51,541 bases of DNA, taken from the NCBI GenBank assembly GCA_014384025.1, contig JACNGQ010000219.1, forward strand, positions 1 through 51,541, written 5' to 3'. The notes under the pieces are model-generated. The model did no database searches, was not told the origin of the DNA, and saw only the letters and a list, made by a program, of their open reading frames with translations. Origin of the DNA: Planctomycetota bacterium. Its GTDB lineage: Bacteria; Planctomycetota; Phycisphaerae; Sedimentisphaerales; Anaerobacaceae. This document shows positions 26,990 to 35,540 of this stretch, piece by piece. The first letter of the stretch is position 1, and every line of letters begins with the position of its first letter. A program made the translations under genes and the position numbers.

Positions 26990-27529
26990 TTAAACCTCAC
27001 CATTCAGCAAAATTCGTAATTTCTCTAAGCTGTACCGGTACCGGCTTTGTACTGTATTGATCGATAAACCTTGTAGCTTTGCAATCTGTTTAAACTTCAG
27101 ATTGCCCCGTAAGTGCAAGGTAATGACTATACGCTGCTCATCTGGTAACTCATACAAAACCTGATGCACATGCCTTAATTCATCATTAAGCAGGACCCAT
27201 TGATCAGGCCTGTGTTCAGGTGAGCACACTTCTTGACACTCAGACAGCCTTTTGGTTGGTTTGGCGCTTTAGGCTTTTTTTAGGTTGTGCACTCGATTAA
27301 TCAGGCTTCTTACTAAATAGCCCTTGAGATTACCGTCCAAACGCAAGCGCGGAGCAGATTCCGCCAGGGATACAAAGATATCCTGTACAACATCTTCTAC
27401 TTGCTCACTGTTATTCACCAGGGCATAGGCAATTTTGAGCAGGTAATTCTTATACTTAACATAGGTGCGTACTAATACCTGTTCCTGTCCGTTCTTCAGT
27501 TTCCAAATAAGCAGCATATCCTCTATCAC
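26990..27529 (-). pseudogene. ECF RNA polymerase sigma factor split by an in-frame TAA
   Basis: Read from ATG 27529, region 2 is complete (LLIWKLKNGQEQVLVRTYVK, VEDVVQDIFVSLAESAPRL, LKGYLVRSLINRVHNLKKA). TAA follows at 27271-27269. The same frame goes on without a shift (SAKPTKRLSECQEV) into a full region 4 (LYELPDEQRIVITLHLRGNL, FKQIAKLQGLSINTVQSRYR) and ends at 26990. The stop falls in the flexible linker between the sigma-2 and sigma-4 domains. As one polypeptide it would be 179 codons, a normal ECF length. A GTG at 27229 could start region 4 alone. I read it as a nonsense mutant; read-through or two separately made halves are less likely. Confidence 0.75.
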
Positions 27530-27599
27530 AACGATCCTTTGAAAAGAATGATCATTCCTCTTAGTTATTACAATTCAAATGAATTTTTAGTCTAAACTG

Positions 27600-27905
27600 T
27601 TCAAAAAATTCCATTAAGGAAATCCGGTGATGCCGGCAGCAAAATACGTCGAGGTCTGATTGCACCTGAACGTATCTTCCGTGCCGGCCTCTACATCGGC
27701 AGCATTCTCACCGAAGTATATTCATGTGAGACAGCCATAAGTCCGGCCTTCCAGCTCATACTGGCCCACGTATCTTCATGTATGCCTCGATCAGCCGGAG
27801 CCCGCCTGGAGAGGCGTTTGGCTGCTCATCAAGTAATCTTATCTCATTCTGCGATACCGCCCTGCCGTAGATTCGGACAAAGTAACGATTAATTTTCCGG
27901 TACTG
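27600..27905 (-). pseudogene. Decayed LamG/Fn3-repeat protein fragment
   Basis: No long frame exists here, but minus-strand translations stitched across frameshifts give FVRIYGRAVSQNEIRLLDE (the usual end of a LamG domain). This is followed by APADRGIHEDTWASMSWKAG, AVSHE, then YFGENAADVEAGTEDTF and NQTSTYFAAGITGFP. That order matches the repeat domain in the genes at 19843 and 22843 (HDVYFGDN...GNQT..FVVGFPGFP). It is therefore a relic of a fourth member of that family, with at least two frameshifts and a stop. The rest of the spacer to 28049 shows nothing else. Confidence 0.7.
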
Positions 27906-28049
27906 TTTGTCCAGATCCTGCCGCTCTTATTCATCATAGTCCGCACTTCATTCGGTCCTTTCTGACAATTTGGCAAAAACAGGACAGTCCTTCTGGTTCT
28001 ATATAGTCCTCTCAATTACTGATCCAGCTCAGACTCCAAAAGCGCCCTA

Positions 28050-29633
28050 TTAGTTCAGATCAAAATTCTTATCAGTATCATTGTCAACTTTCTTGATTCT
28101 GTAGTTTTGCCAGGTGAGCTTGGGACCACGAAGGTCAAGACACTTTCCGGTGGGAGTGAAGAACAGGCCCGGCAGATACTCATCAAGTCGGCCACCATCA
28201 TCATCGTGATATACGTGGCTGTCGACATAAAGGTACCCATCTTTCTCGAAAACCTTTACATGCAGATTCCTGTTCGTTAAACCAAGGGCCAGTGCGATCC
28301 TCAGAGAGGTGCTAAACTTCCAGCCGCTCATAAAATATTTATAGGTACCGATGTACTTTTTCCATTCTGGTTTGAATGGTGTGAAGGTGTTGGGATCAGG
28401 TGGCTGCCAGGCCTGATATTCGCCGGATGGTATCTCGAATGATTCGTTTTTCTCAATGAGATTCTCACGCATCAGATCATAAAAGATATCACAACAACCA
28501 GAAGCCCATCCATATCGATCATAATTAAACAGAAACACACCACCTATATCATATTCAGGAAGCCAATGGATACCTGCCCCAAAGCCAAACCCTCCGCCAC
28601 CATGACCTAATACGTACTGTTTGAAATTTGGGAAACTCTGGATTCCCAATCCATATTCCTTGTTACGTATCGATGGGGGAAACATGCTCGTAATGAGGCT
28701 TTCATCAAGAACTGTTTGGCCGGCCACCTTGCCTCCATTGAGAAAAAACTGCACGAATTTGGCTAATCCTTTAGCTCCAGCATACACACTGCCGGCTCCA
28801 CCATAAGGTATATCCATCAACATGGGCACTTGCTTGACATAGGGTATATGGCCCACGGCCTTGTTGGGATGGTTCCTGATGAACTCTGGATCTACCGAAC
28901 AGTTGGTCATATTCAAGGGAGTAAAAACCTTGTCCTCTAAGTATTTGGCAAACGGTTGGCCTGATTGGACCTGCAATATATACGCCACCAGATCATACCC
29001 CAAGCCGGAATAGCTCCATCTTTCACCGACCTTGTGCCTGAGCCATGTATCGCAGACGCTCAGAACATGTTCTTCGAGCGAACCACAAGATGGATCCCTG
29101 CCATTGCCGACAGGGGCTTCAAACGCAATACCTGACGTGTGAGACAACAAGTGACGCAGGGTTATCTTCTTCTCCGGATCCTCTTCGAATCGGCTATTGA
29201 CCGTGAACTGTGGCAAATACTCGATGATAGGAACGTCCAGTTCAACCAGTCCATCTTGAACCGCATCCATCACCGCCGTGGCCGTGAAGGTCTTGGATAT
29301 AGAGCAGATTGCAAATATAGTGTCGGTTGTAACAGGTGTCTTTCGGTTATAATCGGTATAGCCAAATCCGACTGCCCACAGGATGCCGTCACGATCGACC
29401 AATGCAAACGATAGGCCAGGTACCTTGTCCTCGGCCATTTTCTTAGGGATGAGTTGGCGGTATTTTTCAAATACACTACACACACCCTGACTTAAGCCAG
29501 GCCTTATGTATTCATCCTGTAATTTCGGACTGATGGTGTTACAGCCCGAGCCAAACAAGACCAACAGAATAGCGAAAACAACGATTAATTGTGCAGTACA
29601 CTTGTTCCAGATATTACAGCTTTTAGTTGTCAC
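28050..29633 (-). CDS. Class C beta-lactamase-related serine hydrolase (copy A), membrane-anchored
   Basis: A 527-residue protein with a hydrophobic N-terminus (about 14-31) ending in GSGC, a weak lipobox. The beta-lactamase/DD-peptidase domain (about 55-390) has the Ser111-x-x-Lys114 motif (SISK), the second motif as YSGLGYDL (Tyr208-Ser-Gly rather than the usual Tyr-x-Asn) and a late GHGGGG. A C-terminal domain of about 120 residues starts near FKPEWKKYIGTYKY and is shared with the paralogue at 32723. Family members hydrolyse esters, peptides or D-amino-acid bonds; the substrate here is unknown. It lies downstream of a remnant of the TPR-gene tail and is separated from the methyltransferase gene by 230 bases. 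Confidence 0.88.
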   Translation of the reverse strand: MTTKSCNIWNKCTAQLIVVFAILLVLFGSGCNTISPKLQDEYIRPGLSQGVCSVFEKYRQLIPKKMAEDKVPGLSFALVDRDGILWAVGFGYTDYNRKTPVTTDTIFAICSISKTFTATAVMDAVQDGLVELDVPIIEYLPQFTVNSRFEEDPEKKITLRHLLSHTSGIAFEAPVGNGRDPSCGSLEEHVLSVCDTWLRHKVGERWSYSGLGYDLVAYILQVQSGQPFAKYLEDKVFTPLNMTNCSVDPEFIRNHPNKAVGHIPYVKQVPMLMDIPYGGAGSVYAGAKGLAKFVQFFLNGGKVAGQTVLDESLITSMFPPSIRNKEYGLGIQSFPNFKQYVLGHGGGGFGFGAGIHWLPEYDIGGVFLFNYDRYGWASGCCDIFYDLMRENLIEKNESFEIPSGEYQAWQPPDPNTFTPFKPEWKKYIGTYKYFMSGWKFSTSLRIALALGLTNRNLHVKVFEKDGYLYVDSHVYHDDDGGRLDEYLPGLFFTPTGKCLDLRGPKLTWQNYRIKKVDNDTDKNFDLN

Positions 29634-29660
29634 GGCTCATACTCCATTCGGTTTTAATGT

Positions 29661-29720
29661 TAAGATACTACTTGACTTCAGCCTTAATTTTCTCAATACG
29701 TTCGCATGCATTCTTACGGG
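29661..29720 (-). repeat. Remnant of the ECF-partner TPR gene tail (partial copy)
   Basis: The minus-strand translation RIEKIKAEVK followed by TAG copies the last codons of the TPR gene at 25739. It includes the downstream flank GTATCTTAACATT-like sequence and sits 28 bases upstream of serine hydrolase A. No gene body precedes it. The same tail recurs at 35461-35520. Confidence 0.7.
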
Positions 29721-29865
29721 GGTACTGAATCGATCTCCTACCTGGGCCAGCAGTGATTCAATTGTGTCATCATACAAGCATATATTCACGAGGCCGCTAT
29801 CCCTGAAGAATGTTGGTGACACCTAAATTAAAGGCCTGCCTCCTTGTTCCTTTACTTTTTACACA

Positions 29866-30708
29866 CTACAACGTTACCCTTTTGTTTTTGAAACGGACCC
29901 TAGTGATGACTGGAGGAGCATAGTGGTTCAAGATTGGCGTTGCGAATATTAAGGGAAACAGCCATCGCCCCACACCGTGCGGGAATCGCCACCACCGAAG
30001 CTCTGTTACCTCATCGAGCGTCGGCACCCAGGCTCGTAGGGTAAGAGCAATTTGGTGACGGTTGATACCCCAAGGCATCTTCGGTGTTGTGTATTGTGCG
30101 GTCTTCTTCCAGCCGCGTTTGACTGTCTTGTGCGATAACCACCTCGGGATCGTGTCAAACATAAACCACGCACCTGGAAACCGCTCCGCAAGGTTTTGGA
30201 ACAGCATACGCACCTCCTCCTCAGGCAGATACATCAACAGTCCCTGGGCAGTAATATAGACAGGCCTTTCTTCCGGGACCTCGTCGAACCACGCACGGTT
30301 AAGGGCCGACAATGCCACGTGCCGGTGTTTGTCATCCGGGGCGATGAATCGCTCCCGAATTGCTATCGCCTCCGGCAGATCAACGCTCAGCCACAGTGCT
30401 TCATCACCAGCCACGCGAAAACGTTGTGTTTCCAAACCCACTCCGAGGTTAACGATAACTCCGTTCGGATGATGACCGAGAAACTTACGTAGTTCGGCGT
30501 CAAACATTGCAGCTCTCACTGCGTTGGTCGGCTCACCGGGACCAAAGGTCTCTTCGAAGTCGTAGTCCAGTATCTGGTAAATTCGTACGGCCTCGGGATC
30601 ACGCAGAATGCCGTCATCGCGACTTGCTTCCGATACGCGATTGTGCAGCGTCCACAGCATCGTCTCCGGTACCCCAGACAGGTTTGGTCTCAATTTACGA
30701 TTTAACAT
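29866..30708 (-). CDS. LCM-type class I SAM-dependent methyltransferase
   Basis: A 280-residue protein of the leucine carboxyl methyltransferase-like (PF04072-type) family, many of whose bacterial members are annotated as O-methyltransferases. The SAM site is VIVNLGVGLETQRFRV (about 84-99), followed by VDLPEAIAIRERF (acidic residue for the ribose) and GLLMYLPEEEV, the conserved block after strand 4. No signal peptide, so it is cytoplasmic. The substrate is unknown. It lies about 320 bases beyond the S41 peptidase stop, with no obvious pathway partner. Confidence 0.85.
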   Translation of the reverse strand: MLNRKLRPNLSGVPETMLWTLHNRVSEASRDDGILRDPEAVRIYQILDYDFEETFGPGEPTNAVRAAMFDAELRKFLGHHPNGVIVNLGVGLETQRFRVAGDEALWLSVDLPEAIAIRERFIAPDDKHRHVALSALNRAWFDEVPEERPVYITAQGLLMYLPEEEVRMLFQNLAERFPGAWFMFDTIPRWLSHKTVKRGWKKTAQYTTPKMPWGINRHQIALTLRAWVPTLDEVTELRWWRFPHGVGRWLFPLIFATPILNHYAPPVITRVRFKNKRVTL

Positions 30709-31025
30709 GATGTCCTACTATATACAGCCAACGTCGGACTCAACAACCAGCGTCCCCGAGTCTATGGCATTGCCTCGTTCGATGATGTAATCTTACTCTG
30801 AACTAAGAAAAACCATAAACGTCAATTTCCCAAGCGTTGTCCTTTGCAGCCATTTGAAAAACCAGACCGTCCTTGATGTCTAACGGCTCTGCCCAGTGGT
30901 AGTACTCCGGGTACGAATGTTCCTTGTTTACGTCTGAAAAGAGTATGTTCGAAATCTACTGTTACTTAACAGTTGTCATTTTCTCATTGTAGCAATTTCA
31001 TCTCCCATAAACACAATATCTTTAT
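30709..31025. other. Intergenic spacer, no gene seen
   Basis: 317 bases between the methyltransferase start and the S41 peptidase stop. It must hold the upstream region of the methyltransferase gene, but I see no clear promoter, repeat or RNA. Confidence 0.4.
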
Positions 31026-32720
31026 TCACAATTCATCGATAACCGTTCTTATCCATTCATCTTTTAGCAAGTCTTCCTTGGTAATGCTCCTGGGCGGCCA
31101 GATGATAGGAAGCTCCACATCTGGTGGTGTGCCGAATAGCTCATTGATGCTCCCGTCCGGATTGATCACCAAATCGGTTTCCACCCTGAATGCCATGCCG
31201 CTGGCAGGCAGCATAATAATGGGTGGCGCAAGGTAACCTGCTGCACCGCCGCCAGTGTTCTGGCCTACGAGTGTGGCAAGTCCGATCCGTTTGACCGCGT
31301 TGAGGTAGTCATCTGCCGCTGACAAACAGCCTCCGTTAATGAGGATATAGAGATCGCCTTTGAAGTTGTAGCGATTGCGAGGCTCTATTTTTCGGGTGAC
31401 TTCGTAGAAGGTCCATTGATTCGGATCAAGCTCCTCCGGGGGCTTCGTTTCTGTTATACGTATAACATGGGCTTTCTGTGTTGACACCTCGTCCCGCAGG
31501 GAATCCAGAACGGATTCATCCGTATCAGCCAGGAATTTCTTCTTTACTCCAACAACCTGGCTATACGTCGCGGGCTCGTCCAGGAAGGGACTGATGAGCG
31601 CATCGTAGCCATACTGGGGGAGTCCGCCACCGTTATTTCTGAAGTCGATGATAAGTTTGCTATATTTTCCTTGAGAACGTTCAAGGAAGGTTTTGATCTT
31701 GTTCCGGTCTTTTTTGATGAATCCCCTAAACAAGGCGCTAAGCTTTCCCGGCATGCAGCTCTTGACCCGAATGTAGCCAACATCTTTCGTCAGTTCCAGG
31801 CACGTGCAATTGGCTTTGGGCTCTGTAGTGTGAACTTTTTCTGCCTTCGGGGCGGGAAAGTCTTTTACCTTGGGTACGAAGGCTCGAAGCACACTACCAT
31901 CGGGCAGGCTAAAATCGACCTGCCACCCCTTGTGTGTAGAACCTTCATCGATGATCAGCAGATACTGTTTGGTCCAATCCTTGGCGTAAGCATCATAGCG
32001 CAAGGAAGTGTTCTCATTTATGAAATTCAGATAGGCCGAACAAGTCATTCCATTGACTTTGAGTATCTCGGAGCCCCGGTGTACAGTCGTTCCGTTATAT
32101 TGCCAGTCGTCATCTGTGAGGTATTTACCTTCTCTGTGAACAATATGGAAGGGAGGATGGGCACGAGTAGAGATTTTGTCCGAGAGCCTGGCCCAATACG
32201 GCGCCCGATCAAACTGCCCAGGAGTGATGACCCACTTAATGAATCCGAAGAATGAGGCGAGCTTGAACGATTTTAACGACTCTTCGCCGATCAGGTAGAA
32301 GTGGCAGGTAGCGCTGATCACTTTAAAGTAACCGTTTACTACCTGGAAGAATTCCTCATTATTTTTTGCATTTTCTGCAAATTCCAGATACCGCGGCAAC
32401 AAAGCTTCATAGCTCGGAGCGTTCTTATATTTCTCGTTCAATTCGACAAAAGGATGATAATCTCTCGCCCAATCTGCCAGAAACTGGATGTCTCGCATTC
32501 TGTCCTCCGGCGTTAGTTTCGGTGTAGTCACACACCCAACCAGAGCCAGGATTATGAAGAACAAGGCAACCCACAGCCATATCGGGCCAAACCTTCTCAC
32601 CTTTTGTTTATACGATCGATACGTTTCTGCAAATCTCATAATCATCCCCATTCTTCCTGCGCTGACGGCTCTGATCAAATCGATCTCAAACCAACTCCGA
32701 TGTTCTTTTATAGTTGTCAT
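31026..32720 (-). CDS. S41-family peptidase, lipoprotein-like
   Basis: A 564-residue exported protein. ATG 32720 lies 2 bases after the stop of the serine hydrolase gene, suggesting translational coupling; ATGs at residues 25 and 28 after an AGGAAG are alternatives. A membrane segment (about 47-62, LWVALFFIILALVG) ends in LVGC, a lipobox. The C-terminal half has the S41 (tail-specific protease/tricorn core) signature: LIIDFRNNGGGLPQYGYDAL, then GDLYILINGGCLSAADDYL with the catalytic Ser, VGQNTGGG and the closing GTPPDVELP. The N-terminal domain is helical. S41 enzymes cut C-terminal tails of exported proteins; some members with similar layout may process small peptides. Substrate unknown. Confidence 0.85.
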   Translation of the reverse strand: MTTIKEHRSWFEIDLIRAVSAGRMGMIMRFAETYRSYKQKVRRFGPIWLWVALFFIILALVGCVTTPKLTPEDRMRDIQFLADWARDYHPFVELNEKYKNAPSYEALLPRYLEFAENAKNNEEFFQVVNGYFKVISATCHFYLIGEESLKSFKLASFFGFIKWVITPGQFDRAPYWARLSDKISTRAHPPFHIVHREGKYLTDDDWQYNGTTVHRGSEILKVNGMTCSAYLNFINENTSLRYDAYAKDWTKQYLLIIDEGSTHKGWQVDFSLPDGSVLRAFVPKVKDFPAPKAEKVHTTEPKANCTCLELTKDVGYIRVKSCMPGKLSALFRGFIKKDRNKIKTFLERSQGKYSKLIIDFRNNGGGLPQYGYDALISPFLDEPATYSQVVGVKKKFLADTDESVLDSLRDEVSTQKAHVIRITETKPPEELDPNQWTFYEVTRKIEPRNRYNFKGDLYILINGGCLSAADDYLNAVKRIGLATLVGQNTGGGAAGYLAPPIIMLPASGMAFRVETDLVINPDGSINELFGTPPDVELPIIWPPRSITKEDLLKDEWIRTVIDEL

Positions 32721-32722
32721 CT

Positions 32723-34336
32723 TTATCGCTTCTTAAGTCGGTAGTTGCGCCAAGTTGGAATTTCACCGCGTAAATCCAAGGCTGATCCTGATGCCGTGAA
32801 AAATAGACCGGGTTCGACTTCCTCAAGCTTTTCATCAACCTGAAGATAAGGATAGTGATTCATTGATTGCAATAGCTTGGATTCCGTGAGACAGAGATAT
32901 CCCTTCTTTTCAAAGACTTTGATACGAGGTGTATACTTATCGAGATCCAGTGCCAGGGCCAATTTAGCCCACCATTTGATCTTATACCCACTGAACCTGC
33001 ATTTATACCTGCCGCAGTACTTCTTCCACTCGGACTTGTACGCCGATGGTGTGTGGTCAGCCCAGCCCGTCCACTTTAGTGTGCACTGCTGGATGTCCCA
33101 TGCGGGAGCAGGATAACGGTTTTCAAGAACGCCTTCCTCAAGCAGCCTACGTCCAATGATGAGATCGCTAAGGACGGAGTGAGGTACTCTGTTGGTAAGG
33201 ACAACGGCGCCAATGCCATACTCAGGATAATACTCATACAGCGTTTGATAGCCACCGCCTCCACCACCGTGCTGAAGAATGTGAACATCCCTTTTACCTA
33301 TTTGCTTCTTGCCAAGCATAATCCCCAAACCGTAGAGCCATTGGTCTTCTTCGTAAGCAACCGCATGAGGTGTCAGCATGGCATCTATCAGGGATTCGTC
33401 AAGTAAATGCTTTCCCTCAAATGTCCCCCTGTTCATGAGTAGTCGTGTGAACTGTGCCAGGTCTGAAGCACTCATCCAGATACCACCGGCACCTAACATA
33501 CCGTGGGCAGGGGGATTCTCTGCAATGCCTATTGTGTGACCGATAGCTAGATTCGCGCTATCGTGTATGTCGTTGTGGTCAATAGTGCTTTGGAAGAGAC
33601 CGAATGATTGAAAGACACGCTCTGTCATATACTGTTGGAACGGAATACCTGAGACCGTTTGTAAAACATAAGCTGCCAGATCATAACCAGCACCGGAATA
33701 GCTATAGCCTTGTCCCACTGGACATTTCAGCCAGGTCCCGTACAGACTTCTGACCCGATCTTCAAAGGAGTCAGTGACCTCCAACATATTGCAGCCAGAT
33801 GTCTCGTGAGGTATGCCGGCACAATGGCTCAATAGATGTCTCAGCGTGATCTTTTGTTCAGGATTTGCTTCATAACGACTATATACCTTGAAGTTGGGCA
33901 AGTAGGTTGTTACAGGTTCATCGAGATCCAGCAAGCCATCCTGGACAGCCAATAAAACGGCTGTGGCTGTGAATGTCTTGGATATTGAACCGATATGAAA
34001 AAGGGTATCGGGTGTCACTGGAATCTTTCTTTTGAGGTCTGTAGTTCCAAATCCTTCCGTCCAAATGATACCTTTACGATCAAAAAGAGCAATTGCGACT
34101 CCGGGAATCATGGCTTTCTTCATTAGCTTTGGCACGGAAGTACGAAACTCGTCTATGAGCGCAGCCAGTTCGGATTTCATGTCCTCCCTTTTCTGCTGGC
34201 CTGTCTGAGGTATAGTCCTAAATGCCTGGCAACCCACACAATTAAGAAGACCCATTAATGCTAACAATCCCAGAATCCCTGTGATAATACTCCGCCATAA
34301 GTTCTTCTTGCGTATGGTTGTTTTCGTCTTCCCCAT
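32723..34336 (-). CDS. Class C beta-lactamase-related serine hydrolase (copy B), lipoprotein
   Basis: A 537-residue paralogue of the protein at 28050, with the same domain order. The N-terminal anchor (about 17-36) ends in LNCVGC, a plausible lipobox with Cys36. The catalytic motif is Ser117-x-x-Lys120 (SISK), the second motif again YSG (YSGAGYDL) and the third HGGGGGG. The region LDLDEPVTTYLPNFKVYSRY closely parallels the other copy. The C-terminal domain (from about 410, YKSEWKKYCGRYKCRFSG) is shared only with copy A within this window. Its stop is 2 bases from the S41 peptidase start, so the pair forms an operon. Confidence 0.88.
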   Translation of the reverse strand: MGKTKTTIRKKNLWRSIITGILGLLALMGLLNCVGCQAFRTIPQTGQQKREDMKSELAALIDEFRTSVPKLMKKAMIPGVAIALFDRKGIIWTEGFGTTDLKRKIPVTPDTLFHIGSISKTFTATAVLLAVQDGLLDLDEPVTTYLPNFKVYSRYEANPEQKITLRHLLSHCAGIPHETSGCNMLEVTDSFEDRVRSLYGTWLKCPVGQGYSYSGAGYDLAAYVLQTVSGIPFQQYMTERVFQSFGLFQSTIDHNDIHDSANLAIGHTIGIAENPPAHGMLGAGGIWMSASDLAQFTRLLMNRGTFEGKHLLDESLIDAMLTPHAVAYEEDQWLYGLGIMLGKKQIGKRDVHILQHGGGGGGYQTLYEYYPEYGIGAVVLTNRVPHSVLSDLIIGRRLLEEGVLENRYPAPAWDIQQCTLKWTGWADHTPSAYKSEWKKYCGRYKCRFSGYKIKWWAKLALALDLDKYTPRIKVFEKKGYLCLTESKLLQSMNHYPYLQVDEKLEEVEPGLFFTASGSALDLRGEIPTWRNYRLKKR

Positions 34337-34382
34337 AGATATTACTCCTTATCTTACATTACCATATTTACATGTAACAATG

Positions 34383-34661
34383 CTACCATGTTAAAGTATT
34401 CCACCCATATCCGGAGATCAAAGACCTGGGCAAGTCGTCTTCAGAAAGCCTTTCCAGAAGTGCTTTCTTGGCCTCTTCAGCGCCCGTCGCAGGCTCAAGT
34501 GCTTTCTTGATGATACCCCACATCAGACAACACTGCTCGAATTTCTAGCCGCAGGCATCACATATCTCTGTATGCCTATTGAACTCAGTTAACTGCACAT
34601 CGGCTATAGTGCCCTGTTTGTATTGCTCAATATAATCTCTGCATACTTCACAAGTGATCAT
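34383..34661 (-). pseudogene. Zinc-finger anti-sigma-like gene with an in-frame TAG
   Basis: A short gene starting at ATG 34661. The first 38 codons read MITCEVCRDYIEQ...FNRHTEICDACG: Cys4-xx-Cys7 and His30-xxx-Cys34-xx-Cys37, the zf-HC2/ZAS pattern of anti-sigma factors. TAG follows at 34547-34545, after which the same frame continues for 53 codons (KFEQCCLMWGIIKKALEP, ALLERLSEDDLPRS) to a stop at 34383. No sigma gene is adjacent. The H-x3-C-x2-C arrangement is strong; the rest is too short to assign. Probably a relic of a sigma/anti-sigma pair. Confidence 0.55.
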
Positions 34662-34705
34662 GATCTCATCTTTCTACAAACACTCGAATGAGGGTTGAAT
34701 TTCAG

Positions 34706-35347
34706 TTAATAAATTCCCGGAATAAACCGATACTTCACTTGTTTTATGTACTCCACATATGAATCATCGTATGACATAATATCTTCTTCAAACCTTGCTC
34801 GTCTGTCGTAAAGAATTATAACAGCAACTAAGAGCGCAAAGTTGTAAACAGAAGGATTCTTCAGGACATATCCCAGTTTGATGATAATTGACGATGCGTA
34901 CATGGGGTGCCTGACAATCTGATAGACACATTTCGTTTTTACATGCCTTAACGCAGGTAAAAAATCATAACTCCTGTCAAGTATGATTGCTGTCACAATT
35001 CCTAAAAGAATCGCAAATACTATGAGAACTTCAGCTGTCAGCAATAATATCGGCTTACTGTCAGCACCTACCATGAAAAAGAAGCCGGAGAACGATGTAA
35101 TCAGAGCCACCGCCCAATGAAAGGGATTCATGCTTACCACGGAGGGGCTTACTCGAATCAGGAAAAGAAACGAAATTGTTACATTATAGATAAGCCATAA
35201 CAATTCAATAAACTCAAATCCTTTTAGAAGTGCCTGTATATGAATAAAAGTGAAATATCCCCAAAACAAACATAACAAAAAGCTAAAGTTGCGGCTCTTG
35301 AGAAACGATTCAATTGTACGGTTTTTTATCTCCAAAGCTATCCTCAA
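34706..35347 (-). CDS. ICMT/PEMT-like membrane methyltransferase
   Basis: A 213-residue protein with about five hydrophobic segments (around 22-40, 45-65, 75-95, 103-122, 160-178). The C-terminal block CVYQIVRHPMYASSIIIKLG and the final RARFEEDIMSYDDSYVEYIKQVKYRFIP are the signature of isoprenylcysteine carboxyl methyltransferase-like and phospholipid N-methyltransferase families: the RHPMY motif and the Glu in the RFEE segment. These use SAM to methylate membrane-embedded substrates. The bacterial substrate is unknown. It lies next to a CPBP protease gene, another family tied to CAAX processing in eukaryotes. Confidence 0.85.
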   Translation of the reverse strand: MRIALEIKNRTIESFLKSRNFSFLLCLFWGYFTFIHIQALLKGFEFIELLWLIYNVTISFLFLIRVSPSVVSMNPFHWAVALITSFSGFFFMVGADSKPILLLTAEVLIVFAILLGIVTAIILDRSYDFLPALRHVKTKCVYQIVRHPMYASSIIIKLGYVLKNPSVYNFALLVAVIILYDRRARFEEDIMSYDDSYVEYIKQVKYRFIPGIY

Positions 35348-35377
35348 TTCCCTTCAAGGCGGACCGAATGCCGGAAG

Positions 35378-35520
35378 GCAAGAAGATAGAGGGAAATGCA
35401 TAGTGTCTTATTGCAGGACATTATCTCATTTCGCCTTTATCTTCTACCTCCTGTTCTAATGTTAAGACACTACTTGACCTCAGCCTTAATTTTCTCAATA
35501 CGTTCGCGTGCATTCTTATT
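35378..35520 (-). repeat. Second copy of the TPR-gene tail plus degenerate terminator hairpin
   Basis: 35461-35520 on the minus strand reads KNARERIEKIKAEVK then TAG, matching the end of the TPR gene at 25739. The following 35378-35455 matches the long-stem terminator behind that gene (GGCAAGAAGATAGAGG, TAGTGTCTTATTGCAGGACA, TTCGCCTTTATCTTCTACC), but lacks its T-run. It sits between the CPBP and ICMT-like genes with no gene body attached. Confidence 0.8.
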
Positions 35521-35540
35521 CTCTCATATTTCCCTTTTCT

